52,194 nt of DNA from Neobacillus sp. PS2-9 (GCF_030915525.1 NZ_CP133269.1:5140001-5192194), one strand, 5' to 3'; positions 1 to 11,242 are shown, counted from the stretch's first letter. A program made the numbers and translations. The notes: generated by a model from the letters alone, not told the origin.

Positions 1-1288
<1,288 letters not shown>

Positions 1289-1409
1289 TTATTCTTTTAT
1301 TATGTAAAACGCTAAACAAATCCGCGCATTATCACTTTTTTTACATACTATATTATTTTACACAAACTTAAGAATTCAGACATCAAAAAAGTTCATATAT
1401 AGAATAAAA

Positions 1410-1525
1410 AGAGAATGCCCCAAAGCAAAGTGTCAGACCCCACAACCTCAACATATCGCTGAACTTCTCATAAAAGGCGACTATATATGAGTGTTAAACG
1501 TGAGGTCAGACCCTCTGGGACATCC
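1410..1525. repeat. REP-like unit with two GTCAGACCC copies
   Basis: In the dusB-lysS gap the 9-mer GTCAGACCC occurs twice in the same orientation (1432-1440 and 1505-1513). The second lies inside an imperfect palindrome GAGGTCAGACCCTC, and CCCCAAAG and CTCTGGGACA flank the outside. This two-headed layout resembles REP/BIME-type extragenic repeats. No transposase is nearby. The rest of 1274-1576 shows nothing else I can name. Confidence 0.5.
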
Positions 1526-1576
1526 TCCTTCATTATAATCAAAAATAGTATAGAAAAAGATAGATTAGATGTCAAA

Positions 1577-2578
1577 CTAACCTACGATTAATTCACTTTG
1601 TTCTATTTCTTCGACCTCAGCGACTAATCCATTAAGAATGATCACTAAGTCTTCTCTTGTATTACACTCATTGATGGCATTGCGGACTCTGCCATTTCCA
1701 CGTACGCCTTTTAAATACCAAGCAGCATGTTTACGCATTTCTCGAACTGCAATATACTCATCTTTAAGTGCAATTAACCGATCTAAATGCAGGATACACA
1801 CATCTATTTTTTCACGAACAGAAGGCTCTGGCATTAATTTACCTGTTTCTAAATACTGAACAGTGCGATAAATCATCCAAGGATCACCTAGCGCGGCTCT
1901 ACCGATCATAACCCCATCCACACCTGTTTCATCTAACATTCTCTTCGCATCCTGTGGCGTTTGCACGTCACCGTTACCGATAACAGGAATGTTAACAGAT
2001 TGTTTTACTTCTCGAATAATATCCCAGTTTGCTTTTCCTTCATACATTTGAACACGTGTACGACCGTGAAGAGCAACCGCCTTTCCGCCCGCACGCTCTA
2101 CAGCCTGGGCATTTTTAACCGCAAAAATATGCTCTTCATCCCAGCCCATGCGCATTTTAACGGTAACTGGCTTTTCTACCTCAGCCACAACAGCAGATAC
2201 CATCTCATAGATTTTATTCGGATCAAGTAGCCATTTTGCTCCTGCGTCACATTTCGTAATTTTTGGAACCGGACAACCCATATTAATATCAATAATATCC
2301 GCGTTCGTATTTTTATCAACAAACTTTGCCGCCTCAACGAGCGTTTCCTTCTCACCACCAAAAATTTGCAAGCTTAGTGGTTTTTCGCGCTCATCGATAT
2401 AGAGCATATTCATCGTTTTTTCATTTTTAAGAACGATCCCTTTGTCACTGACCATTTCAGCACAGACTAAGCCTGCACCGAATTCCTTTACCGTTAAACG
2501 GAATGCTGAGTTACATATCCCAGCCATCGGCGCTAGGACAACTGGATTCTTTATTTCAAGGTTGCCTATTTTCAACAT
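1577..2578 (-). CDS. dusB: tRNA-dihydrouridine synthase DusB
   Basis: FMN enzyme that reduces uridine to dihydrouridine in tRNA. The 333-residue length equals that of the B. subtilis orthologue. The N-terminus carries the FMN-barrel motif VVLAPMAGICNSAFR, and DINMGCPVPK holds the presumed catalytic cysteine at residue 102. The frame stays open upstream into yazB, but the ATG at 2578 has AGGAGGT seven bases ahead and gives the normal family N-terminus (MLKIGNLEIKNPVV). It lies 11 bp after yazB at the end of the folate cluster. Confidence 0.96.
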   Translation of the reverse strand: MLKIGNLEIKNPVVLAPMAGICNSAFRLTVKEFGAGLVCAEMVSDKGIVLKNEKTMNMLYIDEREKPLSLQIFGGEKETLVEAAKFVDKNTNADIIDINMGCPVPKITKCDAGAKWLLDPNKIYEMVSAVVAEVEKPVTVKMRMGWDEEHIFAVKNAQAVERAGGKAVALHGRTRVQMYEGKANWDIIREVKQSVNIPVIGNGDVQTPQDAKRMLDETGVDGVMIGRAALGDPWMIYRTVQYLETGKLMPEPSVREKIDVCILHLDRLIALKDEYIAVREMRKHAAWYLKGVRGNGRVRNAINECNTREDLVIILNGLVAEVEEIEQSELIVG

Positions 2579-2589
2579 AAAGCGACCTC

Positions 2590-2796
2590 CTATTCTTTTG
2601 GCATTAGATCTTCTATCGTTATTTTTAAGGAGTGTGCGATTCGCTGTAGTAAATCGTCTGCCGGCAGACGGTTTCCCCTTTCGATCTCTCCTAGTATTGA
2701 CACGGATACACCTAGTTCCTTCGAGAAGCCTTCTTGTGTAAAACCTTTTAGCTTTCGATAGGCTCGAATACGTCTTCCCCATTTTTCTGCTTCCAT
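2590..2796 (-). CDS. yazB: Small XRE-family HTH regulator (YazB)
   Basis: 68-residue protein consisting almost entirely of one Cro/C1-type helix-turn-helix (GFTQEGFSKELGVSVSILGEIERG, quoted here in pieces: GFTQEGFSKELG followed by VSVSILGEIERG). Its start overlaps the 3' end of folK by 49 bp in another frame, the arrangement seen at the B. subtilis folate operon, so it is likely translationally coupled. The target is unknown. Autoregulation of the folate/dusB transcript is possible but is only inference. Confidence 0.9.
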   Translation of the reverse strand: MEAEKWGRRIRAYRKLKGFTQEGFSKELGVSVSILGEIERGNRLPADDLLQRIAHSLKITIEDLMPKE

Positions 2797-3275
2797 ATTC
2801 GGACTCCTTCTTTATCAGGTATAGCATTTAACCATGCTGCAAGAGGTTTTTCCATTTCTGGAATACTGATGTCACGATTTGTTTCTAAAAGTGGTATCAT
2901 TACAAACGCCCGCTCTATCATTCTCGGATGCGGAACGATTAGCTTCTCTGTTTCAATATTTTCTTGGTTATAAAGGAGAATGTCAAGGTCAATTGTGCGT
3001 GGCCCCCATTTTATTTCCCTTTTTCTGCCAAGTTCTAATTCTGTTTTTAGGCATACGTCTAATAGTTCTATTGCACTAAATGTTGTTTGAATCTCGATTA
3101 CCATATTTAAAAATAGATCCTGGTCTTCATAGCCGACAGGGTCTGTTTCGTAGATCGAGGAATAATTTACTAGTTCTATCTGTGAATAATCTACTAAATG
3201 CTTAATAGCACTCATTAGATTATCATAGCGGTTTCCTATGTTAGAACCAAGGGCAATAAATGCTGTATTTTCCAC
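2748..3275 (-). CDS. folK: HPPK, 6-hydroxymethyl-dihydropterin pyrophosphokinase
   Basis: Transfers pyrophosphate from ATP to 6-hydroxymethyl-7,8-dihydropterin, the step before dihydropteroate synthase. The 175-residue length is normal. Family motifs visible are the N-terminal IALGSNIGNR, YETDPVGYEDQDLFLN for pterin binding, and GPRTIDLDILLY with the metal-binding acidic residues. It follows folB by two bases and overlaps yazB, so folP-folB-folK-yazB-dusB looks like one transcript. Confidence 0.97.
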   Translation of the reverse strand: MENTAFIALGSNIGNRYDNLMSAIKHLVDYSQIELVNYSSIYETDPVGYEDQDLFLNMVIEIQTTFSAIELLDVCLKTELELGRKREIKWGPRTIDLDILLYNQENIETEKLIVPHPRMIERAFVMIPLLETNRDISIPEMEKPLAAWLNAIPDKEGVRIWKQKNGEDVFEPIES

Positions 3276-3277
3276 TT

Positions 3278-3637
3278 TTATCTTCTCCTCGTAATTTCTA
3301 CGGCTACAGACTGATAGTGACCCGGAATAGGCGGGTCTGGCTTAATGACCTTTACCGTTACATCTAAAACTAAAGGAAATTGCTTCAACACACTGCTAGC
3401 AATTCTTTCTGCAACAGCTTCCACTAACTTATATGGTTTTCCCTCAACTATTTCTTTGCACACTTGATAAAGTTCACCATAATTGACGGAATGCTCAAGC
3501 TCGTCCGTTTCTCCTGCTTTTTTCAAATCGACTGTCACTGATAAATCAACAGCAAAACGTTGTCCTAATCGGTTCTCCTCAGGAAACACACCATGGTACC
3601 CGTAAAATTCCATCCTGTTGACAAATATTTTATCCAA
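3278..3637 (-). CDS. folB: Dihydroneopterin aldolase
   Basis: Cleaves 7,8-dihydroneopterin to 6-hydroxymethyl-dihydropterin and glycolaldehyde. The family signature MEFYGYHGVFPEE is near the N-terminus, and VKVIKPDPPIPGHY is near the C-terminus. I choose a TTG start at 3637 (119 residues). AGGGTGA stands five bases upstream and the protein then begins MDKIFV like B. subtilis FolB. The alternative GTG at 3646 sits directly on its would-be ribosome binding site. It overlaps the end of folP by 8 bp. Confidence 0.93.
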   Translation of the reverse strand: MDKIFVNRMEFYGYHGVFPEENRLGQRFAVDLSVTVDLKKAGETDELEHSVNYGELYQVCKEIVEGKPYKLVEAVAERIASSVLKQFPLVLDVTVKVIKPDPPIPGHYQSVAVEITRRR

Positions 3638-4472
3638 GTACTTCACCCTTTCCCATTAGTACATCCATCATTTTTGCCATTCTACTCATTTCTTTAATAT
3701 CATGCACTCGAATGATTTGGCAGCCTTTTTGTATTCCGTAACAAACAGTTGCTCCCGTACCTTCCATTCTTTCATCAACAGGGAGATTTAATGCTTGTCC
3801 AATGATCGATTTTCTTGAGGTCCCTAGAAGCACAGGATAGCCTAACATCACTAATTTATCTAAATTTTGCATTGTCAGCACATTTTCGTGATAGTCCCGC
3901 GCAAATCCGATACCTGGATCGAGGATAATATTTTCATCTCTTACTCCAGCGTTTTTTGCAATAGCAATACTTTCAAAAAGGTCATTTATAACATCTCTCA
4001 TGAAAAATCGATAGTTCCGGTCATGCCGATTATGCATTAACACAATGGGAACTTCATATCGAGCAGCCACAGGGGCCATTTGCTCATCAGCCTTTGCTCC
4101 CCAAATATCGTTAATAATATGAGCGCCTGCTTCAATGGCCTGTTTGGCAACTTCGGCTTTATAGGTATCAATGGAAATTGGTACTTGGACATGCTCTGAG
4201 ATCGCCTTAATGATAGGGATGACTCTTTCTAACTCTTCCTCTACAGGAACAGCTGCAAAGCCTGGTCGAGTTGATTCTCCGCCAATATCGATAATATCCG
4301 CACCATTCGCTACCATTTCTTTGGCATATTCAATCGCATTTTCAATATGATTATATTTCCCGCCATCAGAGAAGGAATCTGGAGTGACATTTAGAATTCC
4401 CATTATCATAGTTTTCTTTGTAAAGTCTAAGGTATAAGGTCCACAATGAATTTGTCTTCGGTGTGTGTTCAA
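3630..4472 (-). CDS. folP: Dihydropteroate synthase
   Basis: Condenses dihydropterin pyrophosphate with p-aminobenzoate; this is the sulfonamide target. TIM-barrel motifs visible are GILNVTPDSFSDGG, DIGGESTRPG, and MHNR. The TTG at 4472 is preferred as start: AGGAGG lies seven bases upstream and the product begins MNTHRRQIHC (280 residues). The TTG at 4490 would overlap that same ribosome binding site. In B. subtilis the pab genes precede folP (sul); here cysK lies directly upstream, ending in its own terminator, so folP should have a separate promoter. Confidence 0.96.
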   Translation of the reverse strand: MNTHRRQIHCGPYTLDFTKKTMIMGILNVTPDSFSDGGKYNHIENAIEYAKEMVANGADIIDIGGESTRPGFAAVPVEEELERVIPIIKAISEHVQVPISIDTYKAEVAKQAIEAGAHIINDIWGAKADEQMAPVAARYEVPIVLMHNRHDRNYRFFMRDVINDLFESIAIAKNAGVRDENIILDPGIGFARDYHENVLTMQNLDKLVMLGYPVLLGTSRKSIIGQALNLPVDERMEGTGATVCYGIQKGCQIIRVHDIKEMSRMAKMMDVLMGKGEVLG

Positions 4473-4545
4473 CCCAATTCCTCCTAGCAAATATTTTCAC
4501 TCCCTTTATCATACATGAAATATATAATTGTTTCATTTTTCATGC

Positions 4546-4575
4546 AAAAAAAGAAGCACTGGCAATGGCCAATGC
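4546..4575 (-). terminator. Rho-independent terminator after cysK
   Basis: On the minus strand an 8-bp stem (GCATTGGC / GCCAGTGC, one G-U pair, four-base loop) is followed by TTCTTTTTTT. It separates cysK from folP. Confidence 0.85.
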
Positions 4576-4589
4576 GTCTCTCTATTTAT

Positions 4590-5519
4590 TTACTCTGCGT
4601 CATATTGGTACAATGGAGTACTTAAGTAACGCTCACCGTTGTCTGGAATAATCGCAAGGACCTTTTTACCTTTTCCAAGCTTCTTTGCTACTTCGATTGC
4701 TGCGTGAATAGCTGCACCTGAAGAGATTCCGCCAAGAATTCCTTCTTCTTTAGCTGCTCGGCGTGATGCTTCAAAAGCTTCTTCTGTTCCAACTTTTATA
4801 ATCTCGTCATAGATATTTGTATTTAAGGTGTCAGGAATAAATCCTGCTCCAAGTCCTTGAAGCTTATGCGGCCCTGGTTTTCCACCTGATAATACTGGAG
4901 AATCCTGTGGCTCTACCGCATAGATTGTAACTTCAGGGAATTTTTCACGAAGCACACTTCCTGCTCCTGAAATCGTACCACCAGTTCCAATTCCTGAAAC
5001 AAACGCATCCAGTTGATCCATTTGCTCAGCAATCTCTTTTCCTGTTGTTCTTCTGTGAACTTCTGGGTTCGCTTCATTCTTAAATTGCTGTGGTAAGAAG
5101 TAACCATGTTCCTTTACAAGTTCTTCTGCCTTAGCAATTGCCCCTTTCATCCCTTCAGGACCTGGCGTTAACACTAGTTCAGCACCATAAGCACGAAGCA
5201 GGTTCCGTCTTTCTAAGCTCATTGTCTCTGGCATTACAAAGACTGCTTTATATCCCTTTGCAGCAGCAATCATAGCAAGACCGATACCAGTATTACCACT
5301 TGTAGGTTCTATAATTGTATCTACGCTAGGTTTAATTAACCCTTTTTCCTCAGCCGCTTCAATCATGGCTAATGCTATACGATCCTTTACACTGCTGCCT
5401 GGATTGAAATATTCCAGCTTTAAGTAAACCTCAGCACTATTTTCATCTACTAATCTGTTTAATTTTACAATAGGAGTTTGGCCGACTAATTCGGCAACTG
5501 AATTTGCAACGCGAACCAT
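4590..5519 (-). CDS. cysK: Cysteine synthase A (O-acetylserine thiol-lyase)
   Basis: PLP enzyme that makes cysteine from O-acetylserine and sulfide. At 309 residues it is the normal family length. Lys45 in [12 protein letters not shown] is the PLP-binding lysine, [10 protein letters not shown] is the substrate-binding loop, and GISSGAA near the C-terminus binds phosphate. The ATG start has a GAGGTG ribosome binding site. A MITE copy (5643-5824) fills the space upstream, so the cysK promoter must lie within or close to 5520-5642. Confidence 0.97.
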   Translation of the reverse strand: MVRVANSVAELVGQTPIVKLNRLVDENSAEVYLKLEYFNPGSSVKDRIALAMIEAAEEKGLIKPSVDTIIEPTSGNTGIGLAMIAAAKGYKAVFVMPETMSLERRNLLRAYGAELVLTPGPEGMKGAIAKAEELVKEHGYFLPQQFKNEANPEVHRRTTGKEIAEQMDQLDAFVSGIGTGGTISGAGSVLREKFPEVTIYAVEPQDSPVLSGGKPGPHKLQGLGAGFIPDTLNTNIYDEIIKVGTEEAFEASRRAAKEEGILGGISSGAAIHAAIEVAKKLGKGKKVLAIIPDNGERYLSTPLYQYDAE

Positions 5520-5642
5520 ATTGGCACCTCTATTCCGAGTATTTTTATTGGATTTATAATGAATTTACCAGTTTTATGCTAGTTTTGTCAATTGTTTTAA
5601 CTCACTAAAATTATGAAATTTTCCGCAAATTTCGTAAAAGAA

Positions 5643-5824
5643 AGCACTGTTATAATTGTCTGTTGATTTCCGCTCCAGGAGCGAGCGGTTCGTGGGTGTT
5701 TCGGCGAGCCTCCTCGGCGCTTGCACCTGCGGGGTCTCCCCTGAACCATACTCCCACAGGAGTCTTCGCTCCTTCCGCTCCAATCAACAGGGTATAAAAA
5801 TCAACAATGTTCTTTAACATAGCC
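5643..5824 (+). mobile_element. MITE copy 1 with perfect 8-bp target duplication
   Basis: Full-length copy of the 175-185 bp non-coding element. It is flanked on both sides by the identical 8-mer TAAAAGAA (5635-5642 and 5825-5832). The ends are degenerate inverted repeats (left AGCACTGTTATA, right TTTAACATAGCC). Inside are the inner inverted pair CTGTTGATT / AATCAACAG and a chain of short hairpins, including GGGG-TCT-CCCC and ACTCC-CACA-GGAGT. It fills most of the 348-bp gap between yacD and cysK. Confidence 0.88.
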
Positions 5825-5830
5825 TAAAAG

Positions 5831-5859
5831 AAAAACACAGACATTTTGCTGTGTTTTTT
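5831..5859 (-). terminator. Rho-independent terminator after yacD
   Basis: On the minus strand AACACAG and CTGTGTT form a stem over an eight-base loop, followed by a T-run. It lies immediately upstream, in transcription order, of MITE copy 1. Confidence 0.75.
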
Positions 5860-5867
5860 AGCATGAC

Positions 5868-6767
5868 TTACTCTTTATTTTTATCTTTTCCATAAAACCA
5901 TTTTACCTCAACCTCATCCCAAAAAGTCGAAGCGGTAGCAGGTGTCTTCATTTGCTCTAGGGCTATTTGCCTGCGGATTTGTTCTTTCACTTCATCAAAA
6001 GAATAACTTTTTCCGCTCAGCTTTCCTTCTAGCTTAATTAAGACGTACCCGTCATCCACCTTTATTGGTTTACTGTATGCACCCTTTTTAAGCTTTTTAG
6101 CTGTTTCTATATATTTTTGGGGATACCGTTCATCCTCTTCCGTAATATACCCAATATCTCCGCCATCATTAGCTGAGAATTCATCAATTGAGCGTTCCAT
6201 CGCCAACGCAGGAAAACTAGATCCATGTGCTAACTCTTTTGATGCTTTTGTTGCTTCATTTTTTGTTTTTACAATAATATGTGATAAGTGATAGGCAGTA
6301 GGGATATTGAAAAGGTCTTTATTTTTTTCATAATACCTTTTTAATTCTTTTGAAGAAACGTCCACATCTCTTGTTAAAAGTTCTTCTAACAGAAGGGTGT
6401 TGCGTATTTCTTCTTTCCACTTCTTATCGCTAGCATGATTTTTTTGACTAAGTGGATCCACAGTGGATTGAAGCATTCTAAATTCACGCTCAACCTCTTG
6501 ATCTGAAATTGTTATTTTGTACTTAGCCGCTGTTTCTGTAACAACCTTCTGATCGATCATTTCCTTTAAGACGTCTTTTCCATATTTAGCTTCTAATTCA
6601 TTGAGCCAATCCTGCCTGGAAATAGACGTTTTTCCCACTGTCGCAACGGTTTCCTCGCTCATCGCTGCCCCGCTTGCTTCTTTCACCTTCGACTGAAAAA
6701 AAACAACCGTTAGAACATTCACCAAAATAAGGGCAGCAATTACCATCCAAAGCTGCTTCTTCCCCAA
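5868..6767 (-). CDS. yacD: Membrane-anchored PpiC-type peptidyl-prolyl isomerase (YacD/PrsA-like)
   Basis: Extracytoplasmic foldase-like protein of 299 residues. Residues 5-24 form a single N-terminal membrane segment (LWMVIAALILVNVLTVVFF) with no lipobox cysteine, unlike true PrsA. A SurA-like N-terminal region follows, and a parvulin/PpiC domain lies at about 150-245 (SHIIVKTKNEA, GGDIGYITEED). The start is a TTG with AGGGGG seven bases upstream. It follows hslO by 21 bp. Its clients are unknown. Confidence 0.88.
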   Translation of the reverse strand: MGKKQLWMVIAALILVNVLTVVFFQSKVKEASGAAMSEETVATVGKTSISRQDWLNELEAKYGKDVLKEMIDQKVVTETAAKYKITISDQEVEREFRMLQSTVDPLSQKNHASDKKWKEEIRNTLLLEELLTRDVDVSSKELKRYYEKNKDLFNIPTAYHLSHIIVKTKNEATKASKELAHGSSFPALAMERSIDEFSANDGGDIGYITEEDERYPQKYIETAKKLKKGAYSKPIKVDDGYVLIKLEGKLSGKSYSFDEVKEQIRRQIALEQMKTPATASTFWDEVEVKWFYGKDKNKE

Positions 6768-6788
6768 TCTCTTTCCCCCTAGGAATGC

Positions 6789-7667
6789 TTATTTAGCTTC
6801 CTTTTTCATTTCTTCTAGTTCTTCTTTAGTGAAAAGATATTTCTCATTACAGAAGTGACAATGAGCTTCCGCTTGGCCGTCTTCCTCAATCATAGCATCA
6901 ATTTCAACTTTACCTAATCCAATGATTGCATTAGCAAATCGATCCTTCGAGCAGTTACACGCGAATTGAACAGGCATCTTTTCTAATATCTTTACCTGAT
7001 CTTTTCCGAATAACTCCGCTAAAATCTCCTCAGGTGTTAACCCTTGCTCAATTAATTTGGAAACAGGCGGAATGGTATTTAACCGTTCCTCCACTTGTGA
7101 AATAACAGATTCAGGGGTTCCTGGCATTAGTTGAAAAATAAACCCACCTGCCGCTAAGATTGTATCGTCTGGATTAACCAGCACACCGACACCAACAGAA
7201 GATGGTACCTGCTCAGAGGTGGCAAAATAATACGTAAAGTCCTCACCCAATTCTCCAGATACAAGAGGAACCTGCCCAGAGAAGAAATCACGTAGGCCAA
7301 TATCCTTCACTACTGCTAACATCCCGTCTGTTCCGACCGCGCGGCGGACATCAAGCTTACCATGCTCATTCGATTCAAAATCAACCTCTGGATTTGTTAC
7401 ATACCCACGGACTTCTCCTTTCGCGTTGCTGTCAACAACGATCGGACCCAGTGGACCGCCACCGTTAATTTTAATAGTAAGCTTATCCTCGCCTTTAAGC
7501 ATAGCTCCCATCATGACCCCTGCGGTCAACGTGCGGCCAAGTGCCGCTGATGCAGTCCTCCAGGTTTGATGACGCTCTTGTGCCTCTCGGATAGTTTCCG
7601 TTGTTCTTACTGCATATGCACGTATATTTCCATCACAGGCTAACGCCTTAACTAAATAATCACTCAT
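6789..7667 (-). CDS. hslO: Redox-regulated chaperonin Hsp33
   Basis: Cytosolic holdase activated by oxidative unfolding. The 292-residue protein has the N-terminal core and a C-terminal zinc switch in which four cysteines are visible: C237-x-C239 and C270-x2-C273. All four ligands are present, so the redox switch should be functional. It lies between coaX and yacD, as in B. subtilis. The ATG start has GGGAG upstream. Confidence 0.97.
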   Translation of the reverse strand: MSDYLVKALACDGNIRAYAVRTTETIREAQERHQTWRTASAALGRTLTAGVMMGAMLKGEDKLTIKINGGGPLGPIVVDSNAKGEVRGYVTNPEVDFESNEHGKLDVRRAVGTDGMLAVVKDIGLRDFFSGQVPLVSGELGEDFTYYFATSEQVPSSVGVGVLVNPDDTILAAGGFIFQLMPGTPESVISQVEERLNTIPPVSKLIEQGLTPEEILAELFGKDQVKILEKMPVQFACNCSKDRFANAIIGLGKVEIDAMIEEDGQAEAHCHFCNEKYLFTKEELEEMKKEAK

Positions 7668-7701
7668 GGTAAAACTCCCTTCTACGCTGCTAAACCTTAG
7701 G

Positions 7702-8469
7702 TTATCCCATATTACGCTTATAGATAAGCTGCAATCCTTTTAAAGTTAAAAATGGATCGACTATATCAATAATTGTGGACTCTTGGGCAATTAAATTGGC
7801 AAGTCCACCTGTGGCAATCACTGTTGGTCTCTTACCACCTTGTTCCATCATCCTCTTAACGATGCCTTCTACTTGTCCTACATACCCATAAACAATACCT
7901 GCTTGCATCGCTGCTACCGTATTTTTACCGATAACACCTTCAGGTCGAGCAATTTCAATCCGGGGCAACTTGGCAGCCCTTGAGTATAATGCTTCTGTAG
8001 AAATGCCCACCCCAGGAGCAATCGCTCCTCCCATATATTGACGCTCTTCATTCACATAACAATAGGTAGTAGCTGTACCGAAATCAACAATAATGAGCGG
8101 ACTTCCATATTCATGAATCGCTGCCACCGCATTTACAATACGGTCTGCACCCACTTCTCTTGGGTTTTCATATTTAATATTAAGTCCCGTCTTAATTCCA
8201 GGCCCCACTACTAGCGGCTTTATATGGAAATACTTTTGACACATTCTTTCTAGTGCAAACATGATTGGTGGTACGACAGAAGAAATAATGATACCATCAA
8301 TATCGGTAAAAGATAGACCAGAATGATCAAACAATGCTTTTATATTCATACCAAATTCGTCTTCTGTACGATTTCGGTTTGTCTCTATCCGCCAATGATA
8401 TTTAAGTTCATCCCCATGATATACACCTAATACGATATTTGTATTTCCTACATCAAATACGAAAATCAA
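7702..8469 (-). CDS. coaX: Type III pantothenate kinase
   Basis: Phosphorylates pantothenate in the first committed step of coenzyme A synthesis. It has the ASKHA-fold motifs DVGNTN at the N-terminus (phosphate 1) and [11 protein letters not shown] in the middle (phosphate 2). I prefer the TTG at 8469 (255 residues, [11 protein letters not shown]), which places the first beta strand at the start as in homologues. A GTG at 8478 would add three residues and cannot be excluded. It lies between the ftsH terminator and hslO. Confidence 0.95.
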   Translation of the reverse strand: MIFVFDVGNTNIVLGVYHGDELKYHWRIETNRNRTEDEFGMNIKALFDHSGLSFTDIDGIIISSVVPPIMFALERMCQKYFHIKPLVVGPGIKTGLNIKYENPREVGADRIVNAVAAIHEYGSPLIIVDFGTATTYCYVNEERQYMGGAIAPGVGISTEALYSRAAKLPRIEIARPEGVIGKNTVAAMQAGIVYGYVGQVEGIVKRMMEQGGKRPTVIATGGLANLIAQESTIIDIVDPFLTLKGLQLIYKRNMG

Positions 8470-8544
8470 ATCTATCACTCACTTTACCGATTTTTCTTTA
8501 CTTTTCATTACTCGGAAACATCATACCATAAAAAAATATAGATG

Positions 8545-8578
8545 AAAAAAAAGAGTGCTTCAGAGAAGCACTCTTTCG
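8545..8578 (-). terminator. Rho-independent terminator after ftsH
   Basis: On the minus strand AAGAGTGCTTC/GAAGCACTCTT is an almost perfect 10-bp stem followed by eight T. It separates ftsH from coaX. Confidence 0.9.
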
Positions 8579-8582
8579 TAGT

Positions 8583-10532
8583 TTACTTATAATCGATGTC
8601 ATCTGGAGGGGTATCTAAAAAGGATTTTTCTTCTTTAGGTGCCTCTTCCTTTTTCGTGCTGATGTTTACCTTCACATCATTCTTCGGTCCAATCTTCACA
8701 GCATCTAAGTGAAGAGAAGGATCTGGCATATGACCATGTTCAACCAGGTATTTGATTTGTTCAGCAACAAGCGTTTCCACTTCAAGTAGAGTCTTAGCAA
8801 TTAAATCAAGCTTATCGCGATTCTCAGTAAGAATCTTTCTAGCTCTTTCATAACACTCTTTAATAATTCTTTGGATTTCAAGGTCGATTTCGTAAGCAAT
8901 CGCATCCGAATAATTTTGCTCATTATGGATGTCACGGCCTAAGAATACTTGACCGCCTTGACCTTGGCCAAACTGAAGTGGTCCAAGTTTATCACTCATA
9001 CCGTATTCAGTTACCATTTTACGAGCAATACCTGTCGCACGTTGGAAGTCATTGTGCGCACCCGTACTTACTTCTCCAAAAACGATTTCCTCAGCGACAC
9101 GTCCACCTAATAGACCAACAATTTTATCAAGTAATTCCGGTTTAGTCATAAAGTAACGGTCTTCTCTTGGAAGCATGACAGCATATCCACCAGCTTGCCC
9201 ACGAGGAACGATTGTAACCTTGTGAACCATATCCGCTTCATCAAGTACTAACCCAATAACCGTATGACCACCTTCGTGGAAAGCAACAATATTACGTTCT
9301 TTTTCCGAAATAACCCTGCTCTTCTTAGCCGGGCCTGCAATCACTCGGTCTGTTGCTTCATCAATATCTTCCATGTCGATTTTCTTCTTACTGCTACGGG
9401 CTGCAACAAGGGCTGCCTCATTCAATAAGTTTTCTAAATCGGCACCTGAAAAACCAGGTGTACGCATAGCAATATTCTTTAAGTTTACTGATTCATCTAA
9501 AGGCTTATTACGAGCATGGACTTTTAATACAGCCTCACGACCAATAACATCAGGACGATCCACCGTAATTTGGCGGTCAAAACGTCCTGGACGTAACAAC
9601 GCAGGATCAAGAATGTCTGCACGGTTAGTCGCTGCAACAATGATAATTCCTTCATTCGCACCGAAACCATCCATTTCAACTAATAGCTGATTCAAGGTTT
9701 GTTCACGTTCGTCATGTCCACCGCCAAGTCCGGCTCCACGCTGACGTCCTACAGCATCAATTTCATCAATGAAAATGATACATGGTGCATTTTTCTTAGC
9801 ATTTTCAAATAAGTCACGCACACGGGAAGCTCCAACCCCAACAAACATTTCAACGAAGTCAGAACCACTTATTGAAAAGAAAGGGACTCCTGCTTCACCA
9901 GCAGTTGCTCTTGCTAACAATGTTTTACCTGTTCCTGGAGGTCCTACTAAAAGAACACCTTTTGGAATTCTGGCGCCAAGCTCAGCAAATTTGCGAGGGT
10001 CTTTTAGGAATTCAACCACCTCAACTAATTCTGCCTTTTCCTCGTCTGCACCAGCTACATCTCTAAAACGAACCTTTTTCTTATCATCATTATAAAGCTT
10101 AGCCTTACTTTTTCCGAAGTTCATTACTCGGCTTCCGCCGCCTTGAGCTTGGTTTAATAAGAAGAAGAATAAAATAAAGATAATCACGAACGGAATAATG
10201 GAAGTAAAGAAGGTAACCCAGCCGCTAGTTTCTTTAGCCGGCATCACCTCTACATCTTTCCCTGACTTATCTATCCGATCAAGAATCTTCTCACTGTTTG
10301 GTACGTAAGTGATAAACTTCTTACTTGCTTTATCCTCGCCCCGAACTTCAAATACACCCCGTTCAGGCTGCATGGAGAAAGATTTCACTTCCCCGTTTTC
10401 GAGCTTTTGAACAAACTTATCATACGTTAAACGAGTCGTAGTCTCATTGCTTCCGTTAAAGAAGCTTACTACACCAATAATGACTAAAAATATCAATAAA
10501 TAAAAGATGGTATTACGGAAAATCCGATTCAT
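8583..10532 (-). CDS. ftsH: ATP-dependent zinc metalloprotease FtsH
   Basis: Membrane-anchored AAA+ protease that degrades membrane and regulatory proteins; in B. subtilis it is needed for normal Spo0A-dependent sporulation. Two membrane segments (about 9-26 and 108-127) flank an external domain. The AAA module has Walker A GPPGTGKT (197-204) and Walker B IIFIDE (252-257), followed by the SRH region. The zinc motif is HEGGH (419-423), where the family more often has HEAGH; the ligands are intact. The acidic/lysine-rich tail is variable. It ends a tilS-hpt-ftsH series but also has its own candidate promoter. Confidence 0.98.
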   Translation of the reverse strand: MNRIFRNTIFYLLIFLVIIGVVSFFNGSNETTTRLTYDKFVQKLENGEVKSFSMQPERGVFEVRGEDKASKKFITYVPNSEKILDRIDKSGKDVEVMPAKETSGWVTFFTSIIPFVIIFILFFFLLNQAQGGGSRVMNFGKSKAKLYNDDKKKVRFRDVAGADEEKAELVEVVEFLKDPRKFAELGARIPKGVLLVGPPGTGKTLLARATAGEAGVPFFSISGSDFVEMFVGVGASRVRDLFENAKKNAPCIIFIDEIDAVGRQRGAGLGGGHDEREQTLNQLLVEMDGFGANEGIIIVAATNRADILDPALLRPGRFDRQITVDRPDVIGREAVLKVHARNKPLDESVNLKNIAMRTPGFSGADLENLLNEAALVAARSSKKKIDMEDIDEATDRVIAGPAKKSRVISEKERNIVAFHEGGHTVIGLVLDEADMVHKVTIVPRGQAGGYAVMLPREDRYFMTKPELLDKIVGLLGGRVAEEIVFGEVSTGAHNDFQRATGIARKMVTEYGMSDKLGPLQFGQGQGGQVFLGRDIHNEQNYSDAIAYEIDLEIQRIIKECYERARKILTENRDKLDLIAKTLLEVETLVAEQIKYLVEHGHMPDPSLHLDAVKIGPKNDVKVNISTKKEEAPKEEKSFLDTPPDDIDYK

Positions 10533-10569
10533 CTCTTACCTCCTCCCGAGGGTAAAAACTATATTAAAT

Positions 10570-10597
10570 AGTATCATAGAAAATCTTACTAATTCAA
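10570..10597 (-). promoter_or_regulatory. Candidate sigma-A promoter for ftsH
   Basis: Read on the minus strand: TTGAAT (10592-10597), 16-bp spacer, GATACT (10570-10575), about 38 bases before the ftsH start codon. The -10 has one mismatch to TATACT. Confidence 0.5.
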
Positions 10598-10670
10598 GGA
10601 ATTACTCTCAATTCTATAGGGTGTTGAAAGCCCACCGTTGAAGGAATTATGATTCCATTTCCAATGAAAT

Positions 10671-11219
10671 TTATTGATTATTGCTATATATTTCCGGTTT
10701 CAAAACCCCAATATATGGAAGATTGCGGTATTTCTCAATATAATCCAATCCATATCCAACAACAAACTCGTCTGGAACAATAAATCCTACATAGTCTGCT
10801 TTGATGGAACTTTTTCTGCCTGTAGGCTTATCAAGCAGAGTAACAATTTTGATTGATTTTGCTTTTCTGTAGCGGAATAAATCTACTAAGTAGCTGAGAG
10901 TTAAACCACTGTCAATGATATCCTCAATAATTAATATGTCTCTTCCTTCTACAGAAGTATCTAAATCCTTAAGGATTTTTACTTCACCTGAAGAAACAAA
11001 GGCGCTACCATAACTTGAAACATCCATAAAGTCCATTTCTAGATAGCAGTCCATCCGCTTCAGTAAATCAGCCATAAAAGGCATTGCTCCCTTTAAAACA
11101 CCGATTGCTAGCGGGAAACGGTCCTTATATTCTTCAGTTAACTGTGTAGCCAAGTCTTTAATTTTTTCTTGAATTTCTTCTTCTGAAACTAACACCTTTT
11201 CAATATCCTGATTCATCAT
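10671..11219 (-). CDS. hpt: Hypoxanthine phosphoribosyltransferase
   Basis: Salvages hypoxanthine and guanine to IMP and GMP with PRPP. The 182-residue protein has the PRPP-binding signature [14 protein letters not shown] in its middle and the flexible-loop [12 protein letters not shown] before it. The two possible starts, ATG 11219 and ATG 11216, are adjacent; GGGGG lies eight bases before the first. It follows tilS by 23 bp and precedes ftsH. In B. subtilis relatives HprT can interact with TilS and FtsH, which fits this neighbourhood. Confidence 0.97.
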   Translation of the reverse strand: MMNQDIEKVLVSEEEIQEKIKDLATQLTEEYKDRFPLAIGVLKGAMPFMADLLKRMDCYLEMDFMDVSSYGSAFVSSGEVKILKDLDTSVEGRDILIIEDIIDSGLTLSYLVDLFRYRKAKSIKIVTLLDKPTGRKSSIKADYVGFIVPDEFVVGYGLDYIEKYRNLPYIGVLKPEIYSNNQ

Positions 11220-11242
11220 AAAATGTGCCCCCTAGAAGATCG

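Noticed and set aside
2579..2827. N-terminal extension of dusB to 416 residues
   Set aside because: It runs through yazB and the end of folK in another frame; the ATG at 2578 with AGGAGGT fits the family length of 333.
5574..5783. Open frame inside MITE copy 1 (and similar frames at 27445-27682, 41515-41730)
   Set aside because: The same RRLLWEYGSGETP / RRLAETPTN-type peptides recur in each MITE copy because the DNA is repeated. There is no ribosome binding site and the element is non-coding with hairpins.
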